From Myxococcales bacterium (lineage in GTDB: Bacteria > Myxococcota_A > UBA9160 > SMWR01): a stretch of DNA of 12,460 nucleotides. The number at the start of each line of letters is the position of its first letter. The stretch's first letter is position 1. The stretch spans positions 1 through 12,460 of the forward strand of contig JACZVU010000070.1 in the NCBI GenBank assembly GCA_022572485.1, in the 5' to 3' direction. The notes beneath the pieces are model-generated. The model was not told the DNA's origin and ran no database searches. It saw only the letters and a program-made list of their open reading frames with translations. The position numbers were made by a program, and so were the translations under genes. Shown one piece after another: positions 5,979 through 12,460 of this stretch.

Positions 5979-7528
5979 CCGGTGCGCGTCACGTGTGCGC
6001 TCTGGGATCGGAACTCCAACAGGACAGCTGCCCAAGCAGGGTGCGCTACACGAAGCGCAGACGGACGCATTCGGTTCGAGCCGCGCGTAGAGCCGCGTAC
6101 CCTCTTGGTGCCACCCGTAGTCTTCCGAATACATCCGATAGCGGAGCACATCGGGGATGGCGAGATTCTCAGGGCAGTGATCGAGGCAGGCGCCGCAGTG
6201 CGGTGCGCAATAGCTACCCAGAATTTGTTGGTCATAGCGCTCGAGCACCGCGAGATCGTCGGCGCCGAGCTGCCCGCCAGAAGCAGCCAGGTATTCGTCG
6301 ATGTGCTGTAGTTCGTAGAAGGAGATCACCGCACACGAGATATCGGGATTGGAGAGCGCCCAGCGCAAAGCCGCCTGCGAGTACGCGTCTGCATCCTCGC
6401 GGAACCCTGCCAAGCCGTGATGCTTGGCACCCTTCAGAGTCTTCATCGCCACCACGCCCATGTCCTGCTCGCGGCGCGCGCGCTCGATGAGGCCCGGCAA
6501 CGGCGACCAGAGTCCGTGGTGGTAGGCGACCATCATCACGTCGAAGCGACCCGATTCGATCGCCGTCTCAGCCACTTCGACGAGGTTCGGCGTGTGGGTC
6601 GAAAATCCCAAGAAGCGCACTTTCCCCTGTTGCTTGAGGCGGTCATACGCTTCGTGAACATTTTCGTCCAGTAAACGCTCTACGGTGTCACACGAATGGA
6701 TGTGGCAGAGATCGACGTAGTCGGTACCGAGGCGCTTCAGGCTGCCCTCGATCGCAGCTTGGTAGTCCGCCACGGATGAGCCCGCGGGCAGGTGGCCTGT
6801 CGGCGTGCAGAACTTGGTGGCGATGAACAGGCTTTCGCGTTGGCCGCGCATCGCGCGCCCCATCGCGGCTTCGCTGCCCGCGCCCGCGTAATCGGGCGCC
6901 GTGTCGAAGTAGTTCACGCCCCGCTCGATCGCGAGCCGACCGATTCGCTCGCCCTCTTCACCGCTAATGGCCGCCGTACCGAGCACGATGTCCGATACCT
7001 GCCACTCGGTGCGCCCCAGACGGCGATGAGCGCGAATTCGGCGCCCTTCCACGCCTCTTTCCACTCGGGGTGCGTCTCCACGACATCGTTGCTGAAGATC
7101 TGGGCAAAGACCGGTCGCCAACCGCGCCCCCCGCGACCCAGGCCGAGCCAGCCACGCGCCAGGCCGAAGCCGCCGACCAACGCAGTGGATACCAATGCGG
7201 TCGCCGTCCCGAGGCCAAGGCCGGTCAAGAAACGCCGCCGGCTCGGATCGATGGACGCGACCTGTGATCGCTTCACCGCGCGAACCAGCAGAAACGCCGC
7301 GGTGCCAACCGCGAGCGAGGTGATCGCCAGCAGCGCGAGTCCCGCACTCGCCCGCGCGTAGCCGGGCGCCAACCGGGTGGAGAGATATTGCAGCTGTTCG
7401 CCGGCCGGAAAAGCCGTCTCGTTGAGACCGAGCGCGATCTTGTGGACCAGCGGGCCTGCGACCCACCAACCGACAGCGAGCGCAACCGCAATCGCGACGA
7501 GAAACGCCGAGCAGGGTTTCGAGAACAC
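5964..7528 (-). CDS. Membrane-anchored, Tat-motif Fe-S aldo/keto reductase, frameshifted
   Basis: Reading from a GTG at 7528 (GAGG 6 bases upstream), 163 codons encode two hydrophobic helices (about 10-27 and 62-84), then SRRRFL (96-101) and a third helix (about 103-125), as in a Tat signal. At about 7040 the frame must shift by one base. The other frame then continues ARIRAHRRLGRTEWQVSDIV and a full aldo/keto reductase domain, for 521 residues in all. The AKR tetrad is visible: Asp209 and Tyr214 in FDTAPDY, Lys239 in IATKF and His278 in LCHIHS. After the barrel come C441-x3-C445-x2-C448-x3-C452-P and C491-x2-C494-x3-C498-x3-C502-P, probably two [4Fe-4S] clusters. A minus-strand TATAAT lies upstream. 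If exported, the reductase domain would face the periplasm. The substrate is unknown. The break may be a real mutation or an assembly error; the AKR part alone is intact from about 7040 down to 5964. Confidence 0.85.
7034..7046 (-). other. Frameshift site within the aldo/keto reductase gene
   Basis: On the minus strand the upstream frame reads Lys-Gly-Ala (GGC GCC at 7045-7040), and the downstream frame resumes at CGA (7040-7038). One extra base within GGCGCCGAA gives Lys-Gly-Ala-Arg-Ile-Arg-Ala-His-Arg-Arg-Leu-Gly-Arg-Thr, a typical AKR domain entry. No X-XXY-YYZ slippery heptamer is present, so a lost base is more likely than programmed frameshifting. Confidence 0.8.
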
Positions 7529-7574
7529 CGCCTCCCTCTTCTTCTCAGCCGCGCATCTGGGTGAATCCCGGCCG

Positions 7575-7580
7575 ATTATA
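7575..7580 (-). promoter_or_regulatory. -10 element for the aldo/keto reductase gene
   Basis: The complement of ATTATA is a perfect TATAAT, 47 bases before the GTG at 7528. The -35 side is weak: ACCCGG at 17 bases, or CTGACC (7601-7606) at 20 bases. Transcription would start near 7568 and give a leader of about 40 bases. Confidence 0.45.
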
Positions 7581-7696
7581 GACACAGGTTGCGCAGCCCG
7601 GGTCAGCCACGGGGGTCGACTCGAAAGAGCGCTCTTCGTCTCTCGAGAAGCGTTGGTCATCCACCACACGGGCTCCCGGAGCGCGCGTGACGACGC

Positions 7697-7702
7697 TACG
7701 GT
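7697..7702 (+). promoter_or_regulatory. Possible -10 element giving a leaderless lipoprotein mRNA
   Basis: TACGGT ends 6 bases before the GTG at 7709, and no Shine-Dalgarno sequence precedes that GTG. A TANNNT box at this distance would place the transcript start at the start codon. No good -35 hexamer is visible, so this is tentative. Confidence 0.25.
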
Positions 7703-7708
7703 AGCGCG

Positions 7709-8536
7709 GTGTCGAACGTGGTTCGTCCACTGGCTTTTCTGGTGGCGCTCGCGCTCATCGCCTGTACGGTCTTGCGCGCAGACTCGCCCACCCGCGGCCT
7801 GCAGGAGCTGCGGCGCTTCAAGGCAGCCGAAGCGCGCCAGGGCGTAGCGGTCGACGCGCACCATTTCTACGCGATCGACAACCGCGCGGTCGGAAAGTAC
7901 AACAAACGCACGGGCGAGCGCGTCGGCGGGTATGTGAGCTCGGGCGGCGGCGCGATCCACCACCTGAACAGCGGCATCGTACTCGACGGCCGCCTCTACT
8001 GCGCGCACTCGAACTACCCCAGCGTGCCAATGCTGAGCTCGATCGAGATTTTCGACACCGAAACCCTCGAGCACATCGGATCTCACAGCTTCGGAATGCT
8101 GCCGGGCTCGGCGACCTGGATCGATCGTCGCGCAGGGCTCTGGTGGGTGGCGTTCGGGAACTACAGGGGTCGCGGTGGCACTCCCGGCCGCGGGCCCGAG
8201 TGGACTGAAGTCGTCACGTACGACGATCACTGGCGCCAAGTCGGTGGCTACGGTTTTCCGGCGGACGTGATCGAGCGCTTCGGGACGCGCAGCAACTCGG
8301 GCGGGGCGTTCGGCCCCGGCGAGCTTCTCTACATCACCGGTCATGATGCGCCCGAGCTTTACGCGCTGCGAATTCCCAAAGCGGGCGCCTCGCTCGAACT
8401 CGCCGCGGTACTCACGGTGGCCGCCGAGGGCCAGGGCATCGCGTGGGATCCGAGCGATCCGCGCATGCTCTACACCATCGTGAAGAGCACGCGAGAAGTC
8501 GTCGTCTCCCGGCTAGGCGGGGACGTTGTTGAATAG
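7709..8536 (+). CDS. Putative lipoprotein with propeller-like repeats, function unknown
   Basis: The 275-residue product begins with a short export signal, LAFLVALALIAC, whose LIAC (16-19) fits a lipobox, so Cys19 may be lipidated after signal peptidase II cleavage. The mature part has repeated short strands such as GVAVDAHHFYAID (42-54), LDGRLYCAHSN, SSIEIFDTETLEHIGSHSF, AGLWWVAFGNY and ELLYITGHDAPELYALRIP. This 'value-label-value' pattern is common in beta-propeller or quinoprotein-like folds, here with about five blades' worth of sequence. I know no function for it. The GTG at 7709 lacks a ribosome binding site and may be read from a leaderless mRNA; no better start keeps the signal. The gene is divergent from the aldo/keto reductase with 180 bases between. 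Function remains open: sugar lactone, binding or structural roles are all possible. Confidence 0.75.
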   Translation: MSNVVRPLAFLVALALIACTVLRADSPTRGLQELRRFKAAEARQGVAVDAHHFYAIDNRAVGKYNKRTGERVGGYVSSGGGAIHHLNSGIVLDGRLYCAHSNYPSVPMLSSIEIFDTETLEHIGSHSFGMLPGSATWIDRRAGLWWVAFGNYRGRGGTPGRGPEWTEVVTYDDHWRQVGGYGFPADVIERFGTRSNSGGAFGPGELLYITGHDAPELYALRIPKAGASLELAAVLTVAAEGQGIAWDPSDPRMLYTIVKSTREVVVSRLGGDVVE

Positions 8537-8644
8537 TTGAATGCTACCGGATCGCCGAGATGAAACACGGCTCATGCAGAAAAGCGCTTGCCGGCTCGGC
8601 AATACCCCTTCGCAGGCTCTGCTGATCGGTGGAGGAAGCCATTC

Positions 8645-10003
8645 GTGAAGTGCCAGACGAACCTCTGGACCTCGTGGCCAGTCTTCTCCTTTCTCGCGGC
8701 CGCCATTCTCTGTGCATCTGCGACTGCGCAGTCGACCGATCGGGAGTTCGATCCGTGGGAGGGAATCGACAAGGACGGACGGATTCCGAAGATCGACAAA
8801 CCCGACGACCTCACGAACCCTGAGCGTTGGCGTTACATCCCGGAGGGGCGACTCAAGCCCGGCAACATCTTCCAGCGATTCCTCGTCTCGAGCTTCGTCG
8901 CTCCGTTCTTCTTCCGCGACAGCGATATCGGCTTCGGTGGGGGAATCGCGATCACCGATTTGGACTTCCGCCAACAACGTCGACGTGAATTCGCCGGTCT
9001 CTTCCTCTCCTACACGGTCGAGGGCCAACAGGCGTACCGGGCAGTGTGGCGCCGGCGGCTCCACCACCGCGAGGTGCCAGAAGGCGGAGTCATTCAGGAA
9101 GAGCGCAGTTTCCTCAAGGCGTGGGCCGGCTATGAAAAATCCCTCACGCGACGCTTCTACGGATTCGGGTCGGGAACGAGTAACGGTAACGAAACGAGCT
9201 ACACGGATCTGACTGCGTTCGGTCGGTTCGGATTTGATCTCGCGCTTCCCGACCCCGGAGACAACCTCGTCGTCGGCGTTTCGATCAAGGGCGAGTGGCA
9301 CTCGCTCAGCCGCGGAGAAGTCAAACACAAATCCGATACAAAGGATATCTTTCCGGGAACCTTCGCCAGGGCAGATGATCACGCGCTGGGCTGGCTCGAA
9401 CTCGAGCTGCGCTACGACACACGCGATAGCCAGCGCCTTCCCTACCGCGGCTTCGCGGTGGGCGCGACTATCGACTCGGCGCTCCTACAGACCGGCTGGA
9501 ATCTCGGATCGGTCTTTGCGCTTTATGGAACCAAAATCCTTCCACTTCCACCGCTCCTTCACGAGGGCGGCGACTCAGAAGAAGAACACCCGCCCACCGA
9601 CACCCTCGCGTTTCATCTGAAAACGGGTACGACAGCGGGTGATCTGCCGTTCTATTCACTCCCAACGCTCGGAGGCTCCCGGACACTTCGAGGCTTTGTC
9701 ACAGGACGCTTTCGGGGTCGCTCGGTGTGGCACGCGAGTGCCGAGTATCGCTTCTGGGTACTGACTCGAGGATTCCCCATCCCCTTCACGAAAGCACTGC
9801 GTGTCGAGCGCGTCGGCCTTGCGTTCTTTGCAGACACGGGCTCCGTCACGGACGACTGGCCGGATCTGTTCAGCTCGCGCGTCTGGGCCAGCGCCGGTGT
9901 GGGCCTCCGAGTCACCCTGGAGCGCGATGCACCGTTCCGCGTCGATGTGGGGTTCTCCGGTGAAGGCGTCGAAGTGACGGCCGGCTTCGGGCTCAGCTTC
10001 TAA
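8645..10003 (+). CDS. Omp85-superfamily outer-membrane beta-barrel protein (BamA/TamA-like, no POTRA)
   Basis: The protein has 452 residues. A signal peptide (hydrophobic VFSFLAAAILCASATA) is probably cleaved at ATA|QS near residue 29. About 65 residues that look like periplasmic linker follow, then a C-terminal barrel of alternating strands. Omp85 hallmarks are LRYDTRDSQRLPYRGF (255-270), the loop-6 type LGGSRTLRGF (342-351, equivalent to the VRGF motif) and a final strand VEVTAGFGLSF ending in Phe, the usual outer-membrane recognition residue. There is no room for POTRA domains, so this is not the essential BamA; short relatives include patatin-linked and stand-alone 'BamA/TamA family' proteins of unknown cargo. 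I chose GTG 8645 because GGAGG (8631-8635) precedes it and the signal peptide starts there; the open frame from 8588 adds a poor N-terminus. It follows the lipoprotein gene by 108 bases on the same strand. Confidence 0.85.
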   Translation: MKCQTNLWTSWPVFSFLAAAILCASATAQSTDREFDPWEGIDKDGRIPKIDKPDDLTNPERWRYIPEGRLKPGNIFQRFLVSSFVAPFFFRDSDIGFGGGIAITDLDFRQQRRREFAGLFLSYTVEGQQAYRAVWRRRLHHREVPEGGVIQEERSFLKAWAGYEKSLTRRFYGFGSGTSNGNETSYTDLTAFGRFGFDLALPDPGDNLVVGVSIKGEWHSLSRGEVKHKSDTKDIFPGTFARADDHALGWLELELRYDTRDSQRLPYRGFAVGATIDSALLQTGWNLGSVFALYGTKILPLPPLLHEGGDSEEEHPPTDTLAFHLKTGTTAGDLPFYSLPTLGGSRTLRGFVTGRFRGRSVWHASAEYRFWVLTRGFPIPFTKALRVERVGLAFFADTGSVTDDWPDLFSSRVWASAGVGLRVTLERDAPFRVDVGFSGEGVEVTAGFGLSF

Positions 10004-10017
10004 CGGAGTACGGCCGC

Positions 10018-10079
10018 TGGTTCAAGCGCCACGATGGAACGCGATTCTATCGGTCGATTCGGTCGACCCTCTTGAACCA
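10018..10079 (+). terminator. Inverted repeats after the outer-membrane protein gene
   Basis: TGGTTCAAG (10018-10026) and CTTGAACCA (10071-10079) are a perfect 9-bp inverted repeat. Between them GGTCGA (10052-10057), loop TTCGG, TCGACC (10063-10068) makes a second stem. No T-run follows. A further TTCAAG at 10090-10095 can compete for CTTGAA. Confidence 0.35.
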
Positions 10080-10375
10080 CTGCACGCTCTTCAAGTTCGC
10101 CGTGAGATGCCTAGCGGCTCTTTCGAATCCATCTAGCCACCTATCTTCGCCAGCGGAGTTCGCTCTGACGGTTACAAAACCCCATCCGCACGGAATTTCC
10201 AACCTATCCTTACCGCCATCCGGCGGCCGCCGCGGAGGGTACCCGAGTGTGGCAAAGTGACCCATGCTGCGGTGGTCCGGATTGCGCCGAAGACCTAGCC
10301 TCTTCATCTCGCCCCCATGAGTGTGTGCTCGGAAATCACCGTGCCACTCGCCGCCCGTCATCGGAGGTATCTGAA
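10080..10375. other. Non-coding stretch before the radical SAM gene
   Basis: No gene is supported. CCGCC (10213-10217) and GGCGG (10222-10226) form a GC hairpin. The last part holds GGAGG (10363-10367), which serves the radical SAM gene. No convincing promoter hexamers were found. An open frame of 104 codons on the minus strand (10047-10361) lacks a ribosome binding site and has random-looking third positions. Confidence 0.5.
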
Positions 10376-10378
10376 GTG

Positions 10379-11401
10379 ATGAAAACCCTTGCCGATGCGT
10401 ACTCTGTTTTGATGCACAAATTTCGACCGCAGAAACTCACCCAATGGAGATCCGCGGGCATCTTGTTGACCTATCGCTGCAATGCAGCGTGTGCACACTG
10501 TTATGAGAACAGCGGTCCGAGCAAGCGCGCCGTCATGCCTGTCGAGCATCTCAGGGAATTGCTCCGCGAGTTCAAGAAGCTCGGATTTACGGGACGCGAT
10601 CTCCACTTTGCAGGTGGCGAACCTTTTTTTGACTACAAGCATCTGATCGCTTGTTTCAATGTGGCGAAAGAAGAGGGAATGCTGCCGTTGGGAAAGCTCG
10701 AGACCAATGGCTTCTGGTGCAAGAGCGACGACCTCGCGAGAGCACGCATGACCGAAATCAAAGACTTTGGAATCGGCACCCTGCTCATCAGCTGTGATCC
10801 CTTTCATCAAGAGTTCGTCCCGATCGAAACGGTAAAAAGAGCGGAGCGGATCGGTAATGAGGTCTTTGGCGAAGGCGTCGTCGCGATCGCCCCGCGGGAT
10901 TTCTTCGACGATCCAATCGACATGATGAGCCTGACGGAAGAAGAGAAGGCCGATGTCTTCCGCGGCGTCCTCGATGCACGCCCGATGAGGATGATCGGGA
11001 GGGCTGCCACAGCCTTATCGCATCTCGTTGAAAAGCATCCGAAAGAAAGATTCGCAACCGCCCGTTGCGGACGGAAGCTGCTGTGGAAGAAGAGCATCCA
11101 TATCGACCCACACGGAAATGTCTTCCCCTCCGTCTGCGCAGGCATCTCCATTGGAAACACGATGAAGACGCCCCTGTCGAAAATCTACGAGGATTTCGAA
11201 ATCCGTGACCACCCCATGGTCCAGACGCTGGTGGGAAGGGGGCCTCTTCCCTTGATGAGAGAAGCGATCCAGGCCGGGTTTGCGGACAAGAAAGAGGGAT
11301 ACAATTCAAAGTGTCATCTCTGCCACGAAGCGCGGGCTTTCTTCTGGCAAGCGGGAATGTATCGCGACGAAGTCGCCCCCGAAGAGGCCTACGTGGACTG
11401 A
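10379..11401 (+). CDS. Radical SAM protein with SPASM-like C-terminal cysteines
   Basis: The 340-residue product carries the radical SAM cluster motif C34-NAA-C38-AH-C41 in LLTYRCNAACAHCYENSGPS, the AdoMet-binding AGGEP (78-82) and ETNGFW (108-113). The C-terminal part has Cys230, then HIDPHGNVFPSVC (241-253) and C312-HL-C315. That spacing resembles the SPASM or twitch region that binds auxiliary Fe-S clusters in peptide- and protein-modifying enzymes. The substrate is unknown; no obvious target gene is next to it. The start is either ATG 10379 or the in-frame GTG at 10376, which lies a better 8 bases from GGAGG. Local G+C is visibly lower (two 60-base lines at 10621 and 10801 are 40% and 48%), hinting at transfer or a different expression class. 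Its last 13 bases overlap the convergent SGNH gene. Confidence 0.85.
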   Translation: MKTLADAYSVLMHKFRPQKLTQWRSAGILLTYRCNAACAHCYENSGPSKRAVMPVEHLRELLREFKKLGFTGRDLHFAGGEPFFDYKHLIACFNVAKEEGMLPLGKLETNGFWCKSDDLARARMTEIKDFGIGTLLISCDPFHQEFVPIETVKRAERIGNEVFGEGVVAIAPRDFFDDPIDMMSLTEEEKADVFRGVLDARPMRMIGRAATALSHLVEKHPKERFATARCGRKLLWKKSIHIDPHGNVFPSVCAGISIGNTMKTPLSKIYEDFEIRDHPMVQTLVGRGPLPLMREAIQAGFADKKEGYNSKCHLCHEARAFFWQAGMYRDEVAPEEAYVD

Positions 11402-12460
11402 CGTCCCGACCGGGGCATCGATCGGCGACTCGAGGGCTCATCCTGAAACGCGGCGTGGATGCGCTCGGCAAAGAGCCGGTTTCCGCGCACAGAAAGGTGG
11501 GCGTGGTCCACGTAGAGCGGCCAGGGTGAGAAGATCGTCCCCTCCTGCTCCTGAACCTCCTCGACGATATCGGTCCAGTCCACGAAGGGAAAACCGGCTT
11601 TCGCGCTGATTGCCGGGAACTCGGCGCGCAGGCGGTCGGCGGCCTCAATCCGATCCCGCCGCCAGCCGTGAGCGCGAAGCACGTCCGCTCCCGTGTACTC
11701 CAGGTAGGTCAGCAGGGCCACCACGATTCCGCCCGGGAAACGGTCTTTCAACGACTCGAAGTTCGCGATGATCCTGCGTGCTTTTTCGGGGTTTGCGATG
11801 TGGCTCGGCTCGTAGAAATCGTTGTGGTGCCCCACGTAGATGAGGATGTCGAAATCCTCTCGATCCGACAGCGCGCGCGCCACCGCAAATGCCTGCTCGC
11901 CGCCGTAGCCACCGACGCCGGCGTTTACGACGCGGTGAGCGTCGCCAACCAACCGCTGCAGGTGCGACGCGATCGTATGCTCGTCATCGACACCGACGCC
12001 GAAGAGTCCGCTGTCACCCACCATGAGGATCTTTTTCTCCGCGTCCACCTCCGGGAGCGTCCGCCGATGGCCGTTTCCATCGAAGTTGTAGGTGTAGACG
12101 ACGCGTGCGTTCTCATCGAGGTACTTGCGCAATGCGTCGGACATCTGGGAATCCGGCCTCATAGACAACACCGGAGGATCGAGATTTACGGGATCTCTCG
12201 CTTGAAGCTGGTAGCCATCGACTGAGACGTTCGGCCACAACACCCAGCCGAGTTCATCGTCAGGTCGCGTGGCGATCGTATCGTGCGGCTTCGCTCCGGT
12301 GGGATTGCCGGCATTTCCGATTACCGCGTTCATGGCGGTGAGCTCATCGATGAGTTCGTCAGGCATGTCGAGAACAGCGCCCCTGAGCGCGACGCCGGTC
12401 TTCTCCCAGATCACCTGAAATCCGATCCGGCTGCCGAGGAAGACGAAGAATGCGAACGCG
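11389..12460 (-). CDS. SGNH/GDSL-family hydrolase, membrane-anchored, 5' end outside the window
   Basis: Numbering from the GTG at 12414, the SGNH blocks are present: KILMVGDSGLFGVG with the Ser135 nucleophile, NAGVGGYG (164-171, block II Gly), VGHHND with Asn198, and VDHAHLS with Asp303 and His306. These are Ser-Asp-His esterase/acyltransferase residues. The stretch RPDDELGWVLWPN (50-62) is common before the catalytic domain in exported SGNH proteins. The frame stays open upstream to the window edge and encodes AFAFFVFLGSRIGFQ, the end of a likely membrane helix, so the GTG at 12414 is not the true start and the catalytic domain is probably periplasmic. Roles in sugar or polymer O-acetylation or deacetylation are typical, but the substrate is unknown. 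The Arg/Ser-rich C-terminal tail overlaps the radical SAM gene. Confidence 0.85.
   Translation of the reverse strand, partial: AFAFFVFLGSRIGFQVIWEKTGVALRGAVLDMPDELIDELTAMNAVIGNAGNPTGAKPHDTIATRPDDELGWVLWPNVSVDGYQLQARDPVNLDPPVLSMRPDSQMSDALRKYLDENARVVYTYNFDGNGHRRTLPEVDAEKKILMVGDSGLFGVGVDDEHTIASHLQRLVGDAHRVVNAGVGGYGGEQAFAVARALSDREDFDILIYVGHHNDFYEPSHIANPEKARRIIANFESLKDRFPGGIVVALLTYLEYTGADVLRAHGWRRDRIEAADRLRAEFPAISAKAGFPFVDWTDIVEEVQEQEGTIFSPWPLYVDHAHLSVRGNRLFAERIHAAFQDEPSSRRSMPRSGRQST

Noticed and set aside
7529..8344. Upstream extension of the anchor frame on the minus strand
   Set aside because: The frame is open back to 8344 but lies antisense to the lipoprotein gene; the ribosome binding site and helices favour GTG 7528.
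10018..10030. GGTTCAAG as part of a tRNA T-arm
   Set aside because: No matching acceptor, anticodon or D-arm pairing was found around it.
10047..10361. 104-codon minus-strand ORF between the barrel and radical SAM genes
   Set aside because: Third positions look random, there is no ribosome binding site, and it covers the inverted repeats.

Overview
The window is GC-rich DNA of roughly 60% G+C by eye. It comes from a Gram-negative bacterium that uses Shine-Dalgarno starts. Three features suggest a deltaproteobacterium in the old broad sense (Myxococcota, Desulfobacterota or Binatota type), but the lineage cannot be fixed without a search. They are an Omp85-type outer-membrane barrel, a lipobox protein and a PEP-CTERM sorted surface protein. 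Also present are a phasin-like protein and a glutaryl-CoA dehydrogenase.

Left part (1-4144, plus strand): the 3' part of hflX is translationally coupled to a fabH-type ketoacyl-ACP synthase III. Next comes an AT-rich promoter region with dyad symmetry that drives a small, basic, coiled-coil phasin-like gene. Two tandem 64-bp double-hairpin repeats begin at the phasin stop codon. A complete glutaryl-CoA dehydrogenase gene follows. The phasin and the dehydrogenase both touch short acyl-CoA metabolism (crotonyl-CoA, polyhydroxyalkanoate), but no shared transcript is shown.

Middle (4145-8536): a minus-strand gene for a secreted PEP-CTERM protein has a perfect tandem repeat in its leader. A 480-bp gene-poor stretch follows, containing one candidate 45-codon ORF that resembles a peptide precursor. 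Next is a minus-strand gene for an unusual oxidoreductase: two membrane helices, a third helix with a Tat motif, an aldo/keto reductase domain and eight cysteines in two Fe-S type clusters. One apparent single-base frameshift breaks it. A divergent putative lipoprotein gene lies beside it.

Right part (8645-12460): an outer-membrane beta-barrel protein of the Omp85 superfamily without POTRA domains, then a 370-bp non-coding stretch rich in inverted repeats. After that comes a lower-GC radical SAM gene with a SPASM-like C-terminus, whose 3' end overlaps a convergent SGNH/GDSL hydrolase gene that runs off the window.

No rRNA, tRNA, CRISPR array, transposase or phage gene was seen. The most unusual items are the Tat-motif Fe-S aldo/keto reductase, the covarying double-hairpin repeat, the orphan radical SAM gene and the candidate small precursor ORF.
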